Assembly: GCF_008632955.1 (NCBI RefSeq)
Contig: NZ_CP043959.1
Location: forward strand, 1,116,001-1,180,000
Direction: 5' to 3'
Length of the DNA: 64,000 bases
Origin: Streptomyces tendae
GTDB lineage: Bacteria > Actinomycetota > Actinomycetes > Streptomycetales > Streptomycetaceae
Part shown: piece after piece, positions 8,245 through 16,739 of the stretch
How the letters are laid out: each line of letters starts with the position of its first letter
Numbering within the stretch: position 1 is the first letter of the stretch
Translations under genes and position numbers: made by a program
Notes under the pieces: model-generated
Told to the model about the DNA's origin: nothing
The model's database searches: none
Seen by the model: only the letters and a program-made list of their open reading frames with translations

Positions 8245-8320
8245 GCCGCCTCCCATTGTCGTCCACATGCGGGGTCAGCCGCGCCGCCATCGTACTTTTC
8301 GGTAATCCTGATGTGCGCGG

Positions 8321-8330
8321 TGCACGTGCA
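8321..8330. promoter_or_regulatory. Palindrome upstream of TetR gene, possible operator
   Basis: TGCACGTGCA is a perfect 10-bp palindrome located 77 bp upstream of the TetR GTG, in a 209-bp region without a gene. Autoregulation is common for TetR proteins, but no experimental or motif match supports this one. Confidence 0.25.
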
Positions 8331-8453
8331 GAATTTCACGGACCGGACAGCGGAAGAAGCGGTACGGACGGTTTCAAAAGCTGTCAGAGCGGGCAAGAAC
8401 TGTCCCCTTCCGGGCGGCTGGTGTCCCGGCCCGCGCCCCGGCCTGCGCGCTCC

Positions 8454-8681
8454 TCACCGGTAGTCGTCCTCGTCGAGGGAGACGACGCGGGCCTGTTCCA
8501 CCAGGTCCCCCTCGCTCGCCCGGTCCGGGTCGACCTCGGTCAGCGGGTCGTCGCGGTCGGGCGACACCTCCGCCTGCTGTTCGGCCGCGTCGACCTCGGG
8601 CGCCTCGACGTCGTACTCCAGGCCTTCCTGCACGTCCTCGTCCTCCTCGAACGTCTCGGGGTCGGTGGGGTCTACGGCCAT
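8454..8681 (-). CDS. Small highly acidic protein (DUF5709-like)
   Basis: 75 aa, ATG at 8681 with GGGAG 7 nt upstream. The composition is extremely acidic and disordered (FEEDEDVQEGLEYDVEAPEVD ... SLDEDDYR) with no Cys and almost no Lys. It resembles the actinobacterial DUF5709 group of small proteins of unknown function; that assignment is from memory of the motif style and is tentative. It is followed by the TetR gene on the same strand, separated by 209 bp. Confidence 0.7.
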   Translation of the reverse strand: MAVDPTDPETFEEDEDVQEGLEYDVEAPEVDAAEQQAEVSPDRDDPLTEVDPDRASEGDLVEQARVVSLDEDDYR

Positions 8682-8911
8682 CACTGGGCTCCCTTCCTGG
8701 TCACGTCCCTGACGCATGCAGGGGCCACGTACGGGTGCCCTCTTCACGAGCCTAGGAGACACCCGATCCGGACGCCATGCGATCGGCGGCCGGGGTGCGA
8801 CCGGGTGCGCACCCGGTGTGAGAGGGGCGCGAGGGCGGCGCGCGGGATGTTCGGCAATCCTGTGATGCCGAACACGTGAGCCAAGACGTGATCGTCTCGT
8901 AACATTGCCGC

Positions 8912-9967
8912 ATGTCTGCGTCCGAGCTGCCCTCCGTGCCGCCCACCAGCGTGCTGCCCGAGCCGGCGGCGGTCAGGGTGGCGGAGGGAGAGCAGCTCAG
9001 GTCGGTGCGGCTGCCCGGCGTGACGCTGACGGTCAGATCCCGGCCGCCGGCCCACGAAGGCCTCCCGCCCGCCTTCTTCGTCCACGGACTCGGCGGCTCC
9101 TCGCTGAACTGGTCGGCCCTGATGGCCCTGCTGGACGACGTCGTCGACAGCGAGGCCGTGGACCTGCCGGGATTCGGCGACTCCCCGCCGCCGGACGACG
9201 GCGACTACTCGATCACCGCGCACGCCCGCGCGGTGATCCGCTGTCTGGAGGCATCCGGCCGCGGACCGGTGCACCTCTTCGGCAACTCGCTCGGCGGCGC
9301 GGTCGTGACCCGGGTCGCCGCCGTGCGCCCCGACCTCGTCCGCACCCTCACCCTGGTCTCACCGGCGCTGCCGGAACTGCGCGTGCAGCGCACCGCCGTC
9401 CCCACGGGGCTGCTGGCCGTACCCGGAGTCGCACCGCTGTTCACCCGGATCACCCGGGAGTGGACGGCCGAGCAGCGGGTCCGCGGCGTCCTGCAGCTCT
9501 GTTACGGCGATCCCGGGCGGGTGACCCCGGAAGGGTTCCGGCACGCGGTGGAGGAGATGGAGCGGCGGCTGCGGCTGCCGTACTTCTGGGACGCGATGGC
9601 GCGCTCCGCGCGGGGGCTCGTCAGCGCCTACACGCTGGGTGGCCAGCAGGGACTCTGGCGGCAGGCCGAGCGGGTGCTCGCGCCGACCCTGCTGGTCTAC
9701 GGCGGCCGGGACCAGCTCGTCGGCTTCCGCATGGCCCAGCGGTCCGCGCGCGCCTTCCGCGACTCCCGGCTGGTGACACTCCCGGACGCGGGACACGTGG
9801 CGATGATGGAGTATCCGGACACCGTGGCGTTGTCGTTCCGTGAACTCCTGAGGGATGCAACGGGTTCCGCGGGCGAGGGGGATACTGTGCAGCCGGACGC
9901 ACAGGGCGCTCCGGGTCCGTCCGCCGACACCGGCGGCCCGACCACCGCCGAGATCACGAGGGGCTGA
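8912..9967 (+). CDS. Alpha/beta hydrolase
   Basis: 351 aa. TAACAT ends 6 nt before the ATG, so the transcript is probably leaderless. The core signatures are FFVHGLGGSSLNW (oxyanion region, near residue 55), VDLPGFGDSPPP, the nucleophile elbow GNSLGG with Ser near residue 130, YGGRDQLVGF (acid) and DAGHVAMMEYP (His). The last 40 residues are a disordered acidic extension. There is no signal peptide, so it acts in the cytoplasm. The stop codon is 8 bp before the DUF3152 gene, suggesting one operon. Confidence 0.88.
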   Translation: MSASELPSVPPTSVLPEPAAVRVAEGEQLRSVRLPGVTLTVRSRPPAHEGLPPAFFVHGLGGSSLNWSALMALLDDVVDSEAVDLPGFGDSPPPDDGDYSITAHARAVIRCLEASGRGPVHLFGNSLGGAVVTRVAAVRPDLVRTLTLVSPALPELRVQRTAVPTGLLAVPGVAPLFTRITREWTAEQRVRGVLQLCYGDPGRVTPEGFRHAVEEMERRLRLPYFWDAMARSARGLVSAYTLGGQQGLWRQAERVLAPTLLVYGGRDQLVGFRMAQRSARAFRDSRLVTLPDAGHVAMMEYPDTVALSFRELLRDATGSAGEGDTVQPDAQGAPGPSADTGGPTTAEITRG

Positions 9968-9975
9968 GGCGCGAC

Positions 9976-11679
9976 GTGGGACGCCACAGCCGCCGCGGGC
10001 CCGCCCCGAAGGGCGACACCGCCGACACCACCACTGCCGGCCGCAGCGGCCGTGACGCCCGTGAGACGCGTCACGACGAGCGCGACGGGGTGGTGCCGGC
10101 GCAGCAGCAGCCGCGGCGAGCGCCGTCCGGTGCCGGCCAAGGCCATGGGGCGCCCTACCCGGACGGCCCGTCCGCCACTCCGGCGCACGGCACACCGAGC
10201 CCGCCCGGCACTCCGGGCACTCCGGGCGCTGCGACGTACGGATACGGGTACGGGGCACCGGGCCACGGGAGGCCGGCACCTGGTGTGCCGCGCCTGCCGG
10301 ACGGATGGCAGCCGGACGGGACCCCGGCGCGCGGTGTTCCCCGTTTCGGGGAGGGCACGCCGCCGCGGGGTGTGCCGCGGTACGCGGACGGGACTCCCGC
10401 GCGGGGCGTTCCCCGGTTCGGGGACGGGACCCCGCCCCAGGGTGTCCCGCGCTACGGCGACGGGACGCAGACTCACGGTGTCCCGCGGTACGCGGACGGG
10501 ACTCCCGCGCACGGGACTCCGCAGGTAAGAGGCGGTCACCCCGAGCAGCAGGAGCCCGGCGGCGGCTGGGGAGACCCGCACGGGCGCACCGCGACCGGGG
10601 CGGGCCACGGCGCGCCTGACGCCCGGCAGGGCGTGCCCCTCCCGCGCCAGCGCCGGGCGCCCGCCGACGGACCGCGCCAGGACTACGTCGAGGCGTTCGA
10701 CGACCGGGCCGACGACCTCTTCACCCCGCGCAGGCCCGCCGCCCGGACCCAGGCCGACCCGTACGACGCCGTCACCGCGTGGGACAGCACCCCCGACCCC
10801 GGCATCCCCTCGGACCGCGACACCGACACGGACGCCGAGGACGAGACGCCGACGGGCGTCCCCGCGCAGACCAAGGGCGGCAAGGGGCGCGCGTTCACCG
10901 GCATGGCGGCCGCCGCCGTCACCACCGTGCTGGCCGTCGTCGTCGCCGGGCAGGTCGCCGACGACCGCGACGCCCCCGGCGTACAGGCGCAGTCCTCCGC
11001 CGAGCAGGCGCGCGACGCGCGTGACCCCGCCTCGCGTGGGGACGCCCGCGAGACGCCCAGGGCGCCCACGGCACGGCCACTGACGTACGAGCAGCAGATG
11101 AACCGCAAGTTCCCCCTGGCCGCCACCCGCGCGGGCACGGGGAAGTTCGACGCCGTAGAGGGCATCGACAAGGCGCCCGGCAAGGGGCGGAAGATCACGT
11201 ACCGGGTGGACGTGGAGCGGGGGCTCGATCTCGACGGCGCCCTGTTCGCCGAGGCCGTGCACCGGACACTCAACGACAACCGGAGCTGGGCGCACAACGG
11301 CGCCCTCGCCTTCGAGCGGATCCACTCCGGCAGCCCCGACTTCGTGATCACTCTCGCCAGCCCCGAGACGACCGCCGACTGGTGCGCCAAGTCGGGCCTG
11401 GACACCACCGAGGACAACGTCTCCTGCGACTCCGCGGCCACCGAACGCGTGCTGATCAACGCGTACCGCTGGGCGCAGGGCGCGGAGACCTACGGCGACA
11501 AGATGTACGCCTACCGCCAGATGCTGATCAACCACGAGATCGGCCACCGCCTGGGCCACAACCACGTCACCTGCGACAAGGACGGCGACCTGGCCCCGGT
11601 GATGCAGCAGCAGACCAAGTTCCTCGACCACGACGGAATCCGCTGCCGCCCCAACGCCTGGCCCTACCCCAAGGGTTAG
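9976..11679 (+). CDS. Membrane-anchored DUF3152 protein with zinc-metalloprotease motif
   Basis: 567 aa from GTG. Residues 1-300 are cytoplasmic and disordered, with six imperfect 12-residue repeats of the type DGTPxxGVPRxx (about 114-184). One membrane helix lies at about 307-326. The extracytoplasmic part ends in the DUF3152 domain. It carries HEIGHRLGHNH at 520-530, which fits the metzincin pattern HExxHxxGxxH with H520, H524 and H530 as zinc ligands and E521 as base. Four Cys in the outer domain (470, 484, 533, 557) could form two disulfides. It is probably a secreted-face peptidase, but the family is uncharacterised as far as I know. It follows the hydrolase by 8 bp. Confidence 0.88.
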   Translation: MGRHSRRGPAPKGDTADTTTAGRSGRDARETRHDERDGVVPAQQQPRRAPSGAGQGHGAPYPDGPSATPAHGTPSPPGTPGTPGAATYGYGYGAPGHGRPAPGVPRLPDGWQPDGTPARGVPRFGEGTPPRGVPRYADGTPARGVPRFGDGTPPQGVPRYGDGTQTHGVPRYADGTPAHGTPQVRGGHPEQQEPGGGWGDPHGRTATGAGHGAPDARQGVPLPRQRRAPADGPRQDYVEAFDDRADDLFTPRRPAARTQADPYDAVTAWDSTPDPGIPSDRDTDTDAEDETPTGVPAQTKGGKGRAFTGMAAAAVTTVLAVVVAGQVADDRDAPGVQAQSSAEQARDARDPASRGDARETPRAPTARPLTYEQQMNRKFPLAATRAGTGKFDAVEGIDKAPGKGRKITYRVDVERGLDLDGALFAEAVHRTLNDNRSWAHNGALAFERIHSGSPDFVITLASPETTADWCAKSGLDTTEDNVSCDSAATERVLINAYRWAQGAETYGDKMYAYRQMLINHEIGHRLGHNHVTCDKDGDLAPVMQQQTKFLDHDGIRCRPNAWPYPKG

Positions 11680-11732
11680 AGTCCCGCCCGGCGCACCCCG
11701 CCGACGGACGTCAGCCGGCCGCGCGCCGGTTG

Positions 11733-11767
11733 TGAGACCGGGGCGAGCCCGGTGTGAGCCGGTCTCA
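11733..11767 (+). terminator. Inverted repeat, possible terminator after DUF3152 gene
   Basis: TGAGACCGG at 11733-11741 pairs with CCGGTCTCA at 11759-11767 around a 17-nt loop, about 55 bp past the DUF3152 stop codon. No U tract follows. It may instead be a regulatory site. Confidence 0.35.
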
Positions 11768-11817
11768 GCACGGCGAACGCGCTCCGCGCGGGAAAGTTAC
11801 GCCTGTTCACCCCTTTT

Positions 11818-11851
11818 GGTGGCGTGATGGACAACCGTCCATCACGCCACC
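11818..11851. promoter_or_regulatory. 15-bp perfect inverted repeat upstream of the Pel-like cassette
   Basis: GGTGGCGTGATGGAC (11818-11832), 4-nt spacer AACC, then the exact reverse complement (11837-11851). It ends 80 bp before the glycosyltransferase start and is 138 bp after the previous gene. It is either an operator or a transcript hairpin in the cassette leader; the absence of a U tract and the distance from the upstream gene argue against a simple terminator. Confidence 0.5.
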
Positions 11852-11931
11852 GTCCCGTCCGCATACGTTCGTCCCGCTGCGAGCCGCCAAACCAACGGCG
11901 GCTCCCCACACGGGAGATCGGGGGTGCACAC

Positions 11932-13587
11932 GTGCGCATCGGACTGCTTACGGAGGGTGGTTATCCGTATGTGGGCGGTGAGGGCGGGGTGTGGTGCGAA
12001 CGCCTGGTGCGCGGGCTCGGCCGACACGAGTTCGACGTCTACGCGTTCAGCACCGGTCAGGCCCAGGAGGACGCGGGCTGGGTGGAGCTGCCGCCGCAGG
12101 TCACCAGGGTGCGCACGGCGCCGCTGTGGACCGCCGAGGACGACGGGGTGGTCCACGGCCGCCGCGCCCGCCGGCGTTTCGCCGAGCACTACGGCGAACT
12201 GGCCGCCGCCCTGTGCACCGCGAAAGAGTCCGGCACCGCCGAGGCGGACCGTTTCGCCAACGCGCTCCACGGACTCGCCGAACTGGCCCGCGACGAGGGC
12301 GGACTGGTCGCCGCACTCCGCTCCGAGCAGGCCGTACGCACTCTGGAACGCGCCTGTCGTGCGCCTGGCGCGCGGCGCACCGCGCGCGAGGCCCGCGTCC
12401 CGGATCTGCTGACGGTCGCCGCCCACCTGGAGCGCGCCCTGCGCCCCCTCTCCCTCGACTGGTACGAGGAGGACGGCCTTGGCGCGGTGGACCTCTGCCA
12501 CGCCGCGTCCGGCGGCACCGCCGCACTCCCGGGCCTGCTCGCCCACCACTTCTTCGGCGTGCCCCTCCTGGTCACCGAGTACGGCGTCCGCCTGCGCACC
12601 CACTACCTCACCCGCCCGGACGCCTCGCCCGCGGTCCGGTCGCTGCTCGCCGCCTTCCACGGCCGGCTGACCGCCGAGACCTATCGCACGGCCGCGATGA
12701 TCACCCCCGGCAACGCGCACGCCCGGCGCTGGCAGGAGCGCTGCGGCGCCGACCGCGCGAAACTGCGCACGGTCCACCCGGGCATGGACCCCGCGCCCTT
12801 CGCGCACGCGGGGGAGAACCCAGGGACGGCGGACCCGCACACCCTCGTCTGGACCGGCCGGGTGGAACCCGCCAAGGACCTGGTCTCGCTGCTGCACGCC
12901 TTCGCGGAGATCCGCACGGCCGAGCCCAGGAGCCGGCTGCGGATAGTCGGCCGCCCTTCGGGTCCGGAGGGCGCCGCCTACCTCGGTCACTGCACGGCAC
13001 TGGCCGCGCAGCTCTTCCCGGACGAGGCCGACGGCCCGCACGCCGTCGGGCAGAACCCGGTGTCCTTCGAGGAACTCGGCGGCCCCGGCGCCGAGACCGC
13101 CGCCGCCGTTCGCGCGGGCGGCGCCGTCACCGTGCTCTCCAGCGTCGTCGAGGGGTTCCCGGTGGGGCTGATCGAGTCGATGTTCTGCGGACGTGCGACG
13201 GTCTCCACGGACGTCGGCGCGGTCGTCGAGGTGATCGGCGGCACCGGTCTCGTCGTGCCGCCGCGCAATCCGCGGGCGCTCGCCGAGGCGTGCGTCTCGC
13301 TGCTGCGCGACCCCGAGCGCCGCGCGCGGCTCGGCGCCGCCGCACGCGCCCGGGCGCTCGAACTGTTCACCGTCGAGCAGAACGTCACCGCGTTCCACGG
13401 CCTCTACCTGGAGATCGTCGCGCGGACACCGGTACGCCGGCCCGTCCTCGACGGCACCGGCGACCCCCAGCCCTTCGCCGCCCCCGCCGAGGCCCATGTC
13501 ACCGGCCACTGGACCGAACCCACCCCCCGCGCCGTCCCCACCTGGGCCGTGGAGACGCCGGTGCCCGCCACGGAGACCGTCAGATGA
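11932..13587 (+). CDS. GT4 glycosyltransferase of the DUF3492/PelF type
   Basis: 551 aa. The start is GTG at 11932, giving VRIGLLTEGGYPYVGGEGG at the N-terminus. This is the hallmark of DUF3492 glycosyltransferases (PelF family), which polymerise the GalNAc/GlcNAc backbone of Pel from UDP-sugars in the cytoplasm. The C-terminal glycosyl-transferase-1 domain shows WTGRVEPAKDLVSLLHAF (sugar-nucleotide binding Arg and Lys) and SSVVEGFPVGLIESMFCG with the catalytic-site Glu, then VSTDVGAVVEVIGG. A Pro-rich tail of about 50 residues follows. It overlaps the next gene by 4 bp (ATGA), so translation is coupled. The sugar donor is inferred. Confidence 0.88.
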   Translation: MRIGLLTEGGYPYVGGEGGVWCERLVRGLGRHEFDVYAFSTGQAQEDAGWVELPPQVTRVRTAPLWTAEDDGVVHGRRARRRFAEHYGELAAALCTAKESGTAEADRFANALHGLAELARDEGGLVAALRSEQAVRTLERACRAPGARRTAREARVPDLLTVAAHLERALRPLSLDWYEEDGLGAVDLCHAASGGTAALPGLLAHHFFGVPLLVTEYGVRLRTHYLTRPDASPAVRSLLAAFHGRLTAETYRTAAMITPGNAHARRWQERCGADRAKLRTVHPGMDPAPFAHAGENPGTADPHTLVWTGRVEPAKDLVSLLHAFAEIRTAEPRSRLRIVGRPSGPEGAAYLGHCTALAAQLFPDEADGPHAVGQNPVSFEELGGPGAETAAAVRAGGAVTVLSSVVEGFPVGLIESMFCGRATVSTDVGAVVEVIGGTGLVVPPRNPRALAEACVSLLRDPERRARLGAAARARALELFTVEQNVTAFHGLYLEIVARTPVRRPVLDGTGDPQPFAAPAEAHVTGHWTEPTPRAVPTWAVETPVPATETVR

Positions 13588-14738
13588 CCGACCTGAGCGC
13601 ACTCGACCGCGGGACCCCGCCCGGAGCGGCCGACCCGGTCAAGGTGCTGCTGCACCGCCACCGCGAACTGTGCGAACGCGCGGTCGACCCGCTGGAGATC
13701 GCGGCCGGCCTGGAGGCCCACGGCATCACCGACCGGACCGCCGCACGCTTCCGCCACCGCGACGTCTTCTCGCTGGCGGAGGAGCTCTACGCCCGCGTCC
13801 CGCGCGACTCGGAGACCGGGACGTCCGGGTCTGACGGAGCGTCCGGGACCGACGCGCCGTCCCGCGAGGGGAGCGCCCGGGGGACAGTCCCGCTCCTCCT
13901 CCTGCCCGTGCTTCCCGGCCTCCTGTGCGCGGCGTCGCTGATCGGCCTGTCCCGGACCCACGGCCAGACCCGTCTCTACGCGGCGGCCGCCGGCGTCCTC
14001 GCCGTCACCCTCGCCCTGCGCGCGGCGGTGCGCCGGGGACCGCTGAGCGTCCCCGCGGACATCGTCCCCCGGGCGGCCACCGGCTCCTGGACCTGCTGGC
14101 TCGTCGGGTACGCCGTGCTGGGCGACGGCCTGCTGCGCACCGCCGTCACCGGCGGCCCCGACGGTCTCCCCGACGGCACCACCGAGGGCCACTGGCCGCT
14201 GGCCCTCGCGCCGGTACTGGCCCTCACCCTGGCCTGCCTCCCCGCGACCTGGACCACCCACCTCTTCCTCACCGTCGCCCGCCGCAAGCTCGCCACGAGC
14301 CGCGCTCTGGAGGACTTCGCCGCCTCCGTCCGCCCGGTCCTGCTGGGCACGGTCGCCCTGTTCATCGGTGCCCTGGCCGCGATCGTCGCCCTGTGCTCGC
14401 CGTTCCTCGGCACGGCCCCCGTGTCCGCGACGATCCTCACCCTGGGCGCCCTCCTCCTCGTCGCCCGCCTGCTCACCGTGCACGGCTTCACCCACGCGCC
14501 GCGCGTGATCCTCATGCTCACCGCCGTCGCCCAGGTGCTGGCCGTCGCCACGGTCTTCGCTGCCCGCCTTCCCGGCTGCGCCCTGCTGGGCGCACCGGTG
14601 GAGACCCTGGTGACCGCCAGGGGTCCCGCCGCCGTCCCCGTCCTCGCCTGCGGTGCGGGCGCCCTGGTCCTGCTGGTCCACGCCTCCCGCACCCTCACCC
14701 GCGCCTCGGCGCACCTGCACGCGGAGCAGCCGCGATGA
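13584..14738 (+). CDS. Polytopic membrane protein of the Pel-like cassette
   Basis: 384 aa. The ATG overlaps the glycosyltransferase stop by 4 bp. Residues 1-95 are a soluble helical N-terminus (LCERAVDPLEIAAGLEAHGI; RHRDVFSLAEELYAR), followed by an acidic linker. About eight hydrophobic helices fill residues 97-380, for example TVPLLLLPVLPGLLCAASLIGL and GAGALVLLVHASRTL. By position it is the candidate exporter or synthase partner, the role PelG has in Pel systems, but it is shorter than PelG (12 helices) and I cannot show homology. It overlaps the following small ORF by 4 bp. Confidence 0.8.
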   Translation: MTDLSALDRGTPPGAADPVKVLLHRHRELCERAVDPLEIAAGLEAHGITDRTAARFRHRDVFSLAEELYARVPRDSETGTSGSDGASGTDAPSREGSARGTVPLLLLPVLPGLLCAASLIGLSRTHGQTRLYAAAAGVLAVTLALRAAVRRGPLSVPADIVPRAATGSWTCWLVGYAVLGDGLLRTAVTGGPDGLPDGTTEGHWPLALAPVLALTLACLPATWTTHLFLTVARRKLATSRALEDFAASVRPVLLGTVALFIGALAAIVALCSPFLGTAPVSATILTLGALLLVARLLTVHGFTHAPRVILMLTAVAQVLAVATVFAARLPGCALLGAPVETLVTARGPAAVPVLACGAGALVLLVHASRTLTRASAHLHAEQPR

Positions 14739-14917
14739 CCCCCCGCAGTGGCGGGGCGGCGCGGCCCGACGCGACCCCGGAGCACCGGCCGGCCGCCCGT
14801 CCCGTACACCCCGCCCCACCGGCAGCCGCACCGCAGGCGCGCCCGACCCCACCCGAAGGAGATCCCCGCATGACCTGCCGACCCGCCACCGCCTGCCGCG
14901 AAGGAGCCGACCGATGA
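14735..14917 (+). CDS. Small ORF linking membrane protein and epimerase
   Basis: 60 codons from the ATG that overlaps the previous stop (ATGA at 14735). Its own stop again overlaps the epimerase ATG (ATGA at 14914). The product is Pro/Ala/Arg-rich with no recognisable domain. A second in-frame ATG at 14870 has a much better ribosome site (GAAGGAG, 8 nt upstream) and would make only a 15-residue peptide. Either form could serve mainly to carry ribosomes to the epimerase. Codon use is typical GC-rich Streptomyces. Whether a stable protein is made is uncertain. Confidence 0.4.
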   Translation: MTPRSGGAARPDATPEHRPAARPVHPAPPAAAPQARPTPPEGDPRMTCRPATACREGADR

Positions 14918-15927
14918 GGGTCCTGCTGATCGGAGCCAACGGCTACATCGGCCGTTTCGTCGCCGACCGCCTGCTGGCCGACCCCGCCGTCCAGCTCACC
15001 GCCCTCGGCCGCGGTGACGACGCCGACGTCCGCTTCGACCTCGCCACCGGAAGCCCCGGCGCCCTCACCCGCTTCCTCGACGCCGTCCACCCCGGTGTGG
15101 TCGTCAACTGCGCCGGTGCCACACGCGGCGGCGCCCGCGAACTCACCCGCCACAACACCGTCGCCGTCGCCACCATCTGCGAGGCACTGCGCCGCAGCGG
15201 CTGCGGGGCGCGGCTCGTGCAGATCGGCTGCGGCTCCGAGTACGGGCCCAGCCAGCCGGGCTCCTCCACGGCCGAGGACGCCGTCCCCCGCCCCGGCGGC
15301 CCGTACGGCGTCAGCAAGCTCGCCGCCACCGAACTGGTCCTCGGCTCCGGCCTGGACGCCGTGGTGCTGCGGGTGTTCTCGCCCGTCGGCCCCGGCACCC
15401 CCGCCGGGTCGCCCCTCGGCCGCCTCGCCGAGGCCATGCGCCGCGCCATGCAGTCCGGCGACGGGGAGCTCAAGCTCGGCGGTCTCGGTGCCCAGCGCGA
15501 CTTCGTGGACGTCCGCGACGTGGCGCGCGCCGTGCACGCCGCCTCGCTCTCCGCCGCGCAGGGCGTCATCAACATCGGCTCCGGGCGCGCCGTCCGCCTC
15601 CGGGACGCCGCCGGGATCCTCGCCCGGGTGGCCGGCTACGGCGGCGCCCTCAACGAGCTCGACGGGCTCCCCGGCCCCCACGTCGGGGCCGTCCACGCCA
15701 CGCACACCGCCCACGCCTCCCATCTGCGGGCGACCATCGGGCACCCTCGCGGCGAATCCGAGCACCACACGGCCACCTCACCCGCCGCGTTCCCGTACCC
15801 CGACGGCTGCGGAACCTGGCAGCAGGCCGACGTGCGCACCGCGCGCGACCGGCTCGGCTGGCGGCCCCGGATCAACCTCGAGGAGTCGCTGGCGGACATC
15901 TGGATGGAGGCGGCATGCCGTATCTGA
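14914..15927 (+). CDS. NAD-dependent sugar epimerase/dehydratase (extended SDR)
   Basis: 337 aa, ATG at 14914 with AAGGAG upstream. The Rossmann motif is GANGYIG at residues 8-14, and the catalytic Tyr-Lys pair is in GGPYGVSKLAATE. RDFVDVRDVARAVH and GVINIGSG are typical of nucleotide-sugar epimerases. It probably makes or modifies the UDP-sugar for the neighbouring glycosyltransferase; C4-epimerisation of UDP-GlcNAc to UDP-GalNAc is the role expected in a Pel-like pathway, but this is inference. A His-rich insertion (HATHTAHASHLRATIGH and following, about residues 265-300) is unusual. The 3' end overlaps the next gene by 13 bp. Confidence 0.82.
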   Translation: MRVLLIGANGYIGRFVADRLLADPAVQLTALGRGDDADVRFDLATGSPGALTRFLDAVHPGVVVNCAGATRGGARELTRHNTVAVATICEALRRSGCGARLVQIGCGSEYGPSQPGSSTAEDAVPRPGGPYGVSKLAATELVLGSGLDAVVLRVFSPVGPGTPAGSPLGRLAEAMRRAMQSGDGELKLGGLGAQRDFVDVRDVARAVHAASLSAAQGVINIGSGRAVRLRDAAGILARVAGYGGALNELDGLPGPHVGAVHATHTAHASHLRATIGHPRGESEHHTATSPAAFPYPDGCGTWQQADVRTARDRLGWRPRINLEESLADIWMEAACRI

Positions 15928-16676
15928 CCAGCTCCAGACCGGGCACCGCGACCACCGACGTCCGCACCGGCCTCGGTGTCCCGGGGGTCGCGCACCCCCT
16001 CCTCGCCGCCGACGAGTGGAACCGGCTCCACCGCGCCGGAACCCCCCTGCACTGGGTGGTGCTCGACGTGGCCGACGGCCCCGGGGTCCAGCCGGACCCG
16101 CACTGCCTGCAGGCGGCGGGCCGCCTGCGCAACGCCGGCGTGCGCGTCCTCGGGCACGTCGACGCCGCCTACGGGCTGCGGAGCTTCGGGGAGATCATCT
16201 CGGACGCCCACCGCTTCCTCGACTGGTACCAGGTCGACGGCTTCCTCCTCGACCGCTGCCCCGCCGACCGCGCGGCGCTCCCCGAGGTACGGCGCACCGT
16301 CGCCACCCTCCGGGTCATCCGCGAGGGCGCCCACGTCGTCCTCGGCCACGGCACGCATCCGCACCCCGGCTACGCCGAGCACGCCGACCAGCTGGTCACC
16401 TACTCCGGCCCCTGGAGCGACTACCGCTGGTCGCAGGTCGCGGAGTGGACCGCGGACCATCCGCCCGAGCGGTTCTGCCACTTCGTGCACGGCGTGCCCC
16501 GGCCGCACCTGGAGGAGGCCCTGCGCGTCGCCCGCTGGCAGGGCGCCGCCACCATCTACTTCACCGACCACTCCGACCGCGTCTCCGGCCACGCCGGCCC
16601 GGCCGATCCCTGGGGGCCGCTGCCCGGCTACTGGGACGACATCGTCTCGCGTGTCGGAACGGGTGTCTCGGAATGA
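15915..16676 (+). CDS. Spherulation-specific family 4 / polygalactosaminidase-like protein
   Basis: 253 aa, ATG inside the epimerase 3' end. The sequence fits the TIM-barrel family that includes spherulation-specific family 4 and GH114-type endo-alpha-1,4-polygalactosaminidases, which are related to the hydrolase domain of PelA. Signatures are HWVVLDVADGPG near residue 46, RVLGHVDAAYG near residue 78, and YQVDGFLLDRCPAD near residue 105. Many relatives have an acidic residue after LLD, whereas this one has Arg, so catalysis may be altered. No signal peptide is visible, so it may be cytoplasmic or act on cell-associated polymer. It closes the Pel-like cassette. The moeZ promoter overlaps its 3' end. 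Confidence 0.72.
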   Translation: MPYLTSSRPGTATTDVRTGLGVPGVAHPLLAADEWNRLHRAGTPLHWVVLDVADGPGVQPDPHCLQAAGRLRNAGVRVLGHVDAAYGLRSFGEIISDAHRFLDWYQVDGFLLDRCPADRAALPEVRRTVATLRVIREGAHVVLGHGTHPHPGYAEHADQLVTYSGPWSDYRWSQVAEWTADHPPERFCHFVHGVPRPHLEEALRVARWQGAATIYFTDHSDRVSGHAGPADPWGPLPGYWDDIVSRVGTGVSE

Positions 16677-16695
16677 AAAAGGGCGTGGCAGTGTT
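16670..16695 (+). promoter_or_regulatory. SigR-consensus promoter of moeZ
   Basis: GGAAT (16670-16674), 18 nt, GTT (16693-16695), matching the SigR consensus. It begins inside the last codons of the upstream gene and ends 44 bp before the moeZ GTG. In S. coelicolor a moeB-type gene is, to my knowledge, a SigR target, which agrees. Confidence 0.75.
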
Positions 16696-16739
16696 GTCGC
16701 GAGAACAACCGTAGTGATTGACCGACCAACGGAGTCCCC

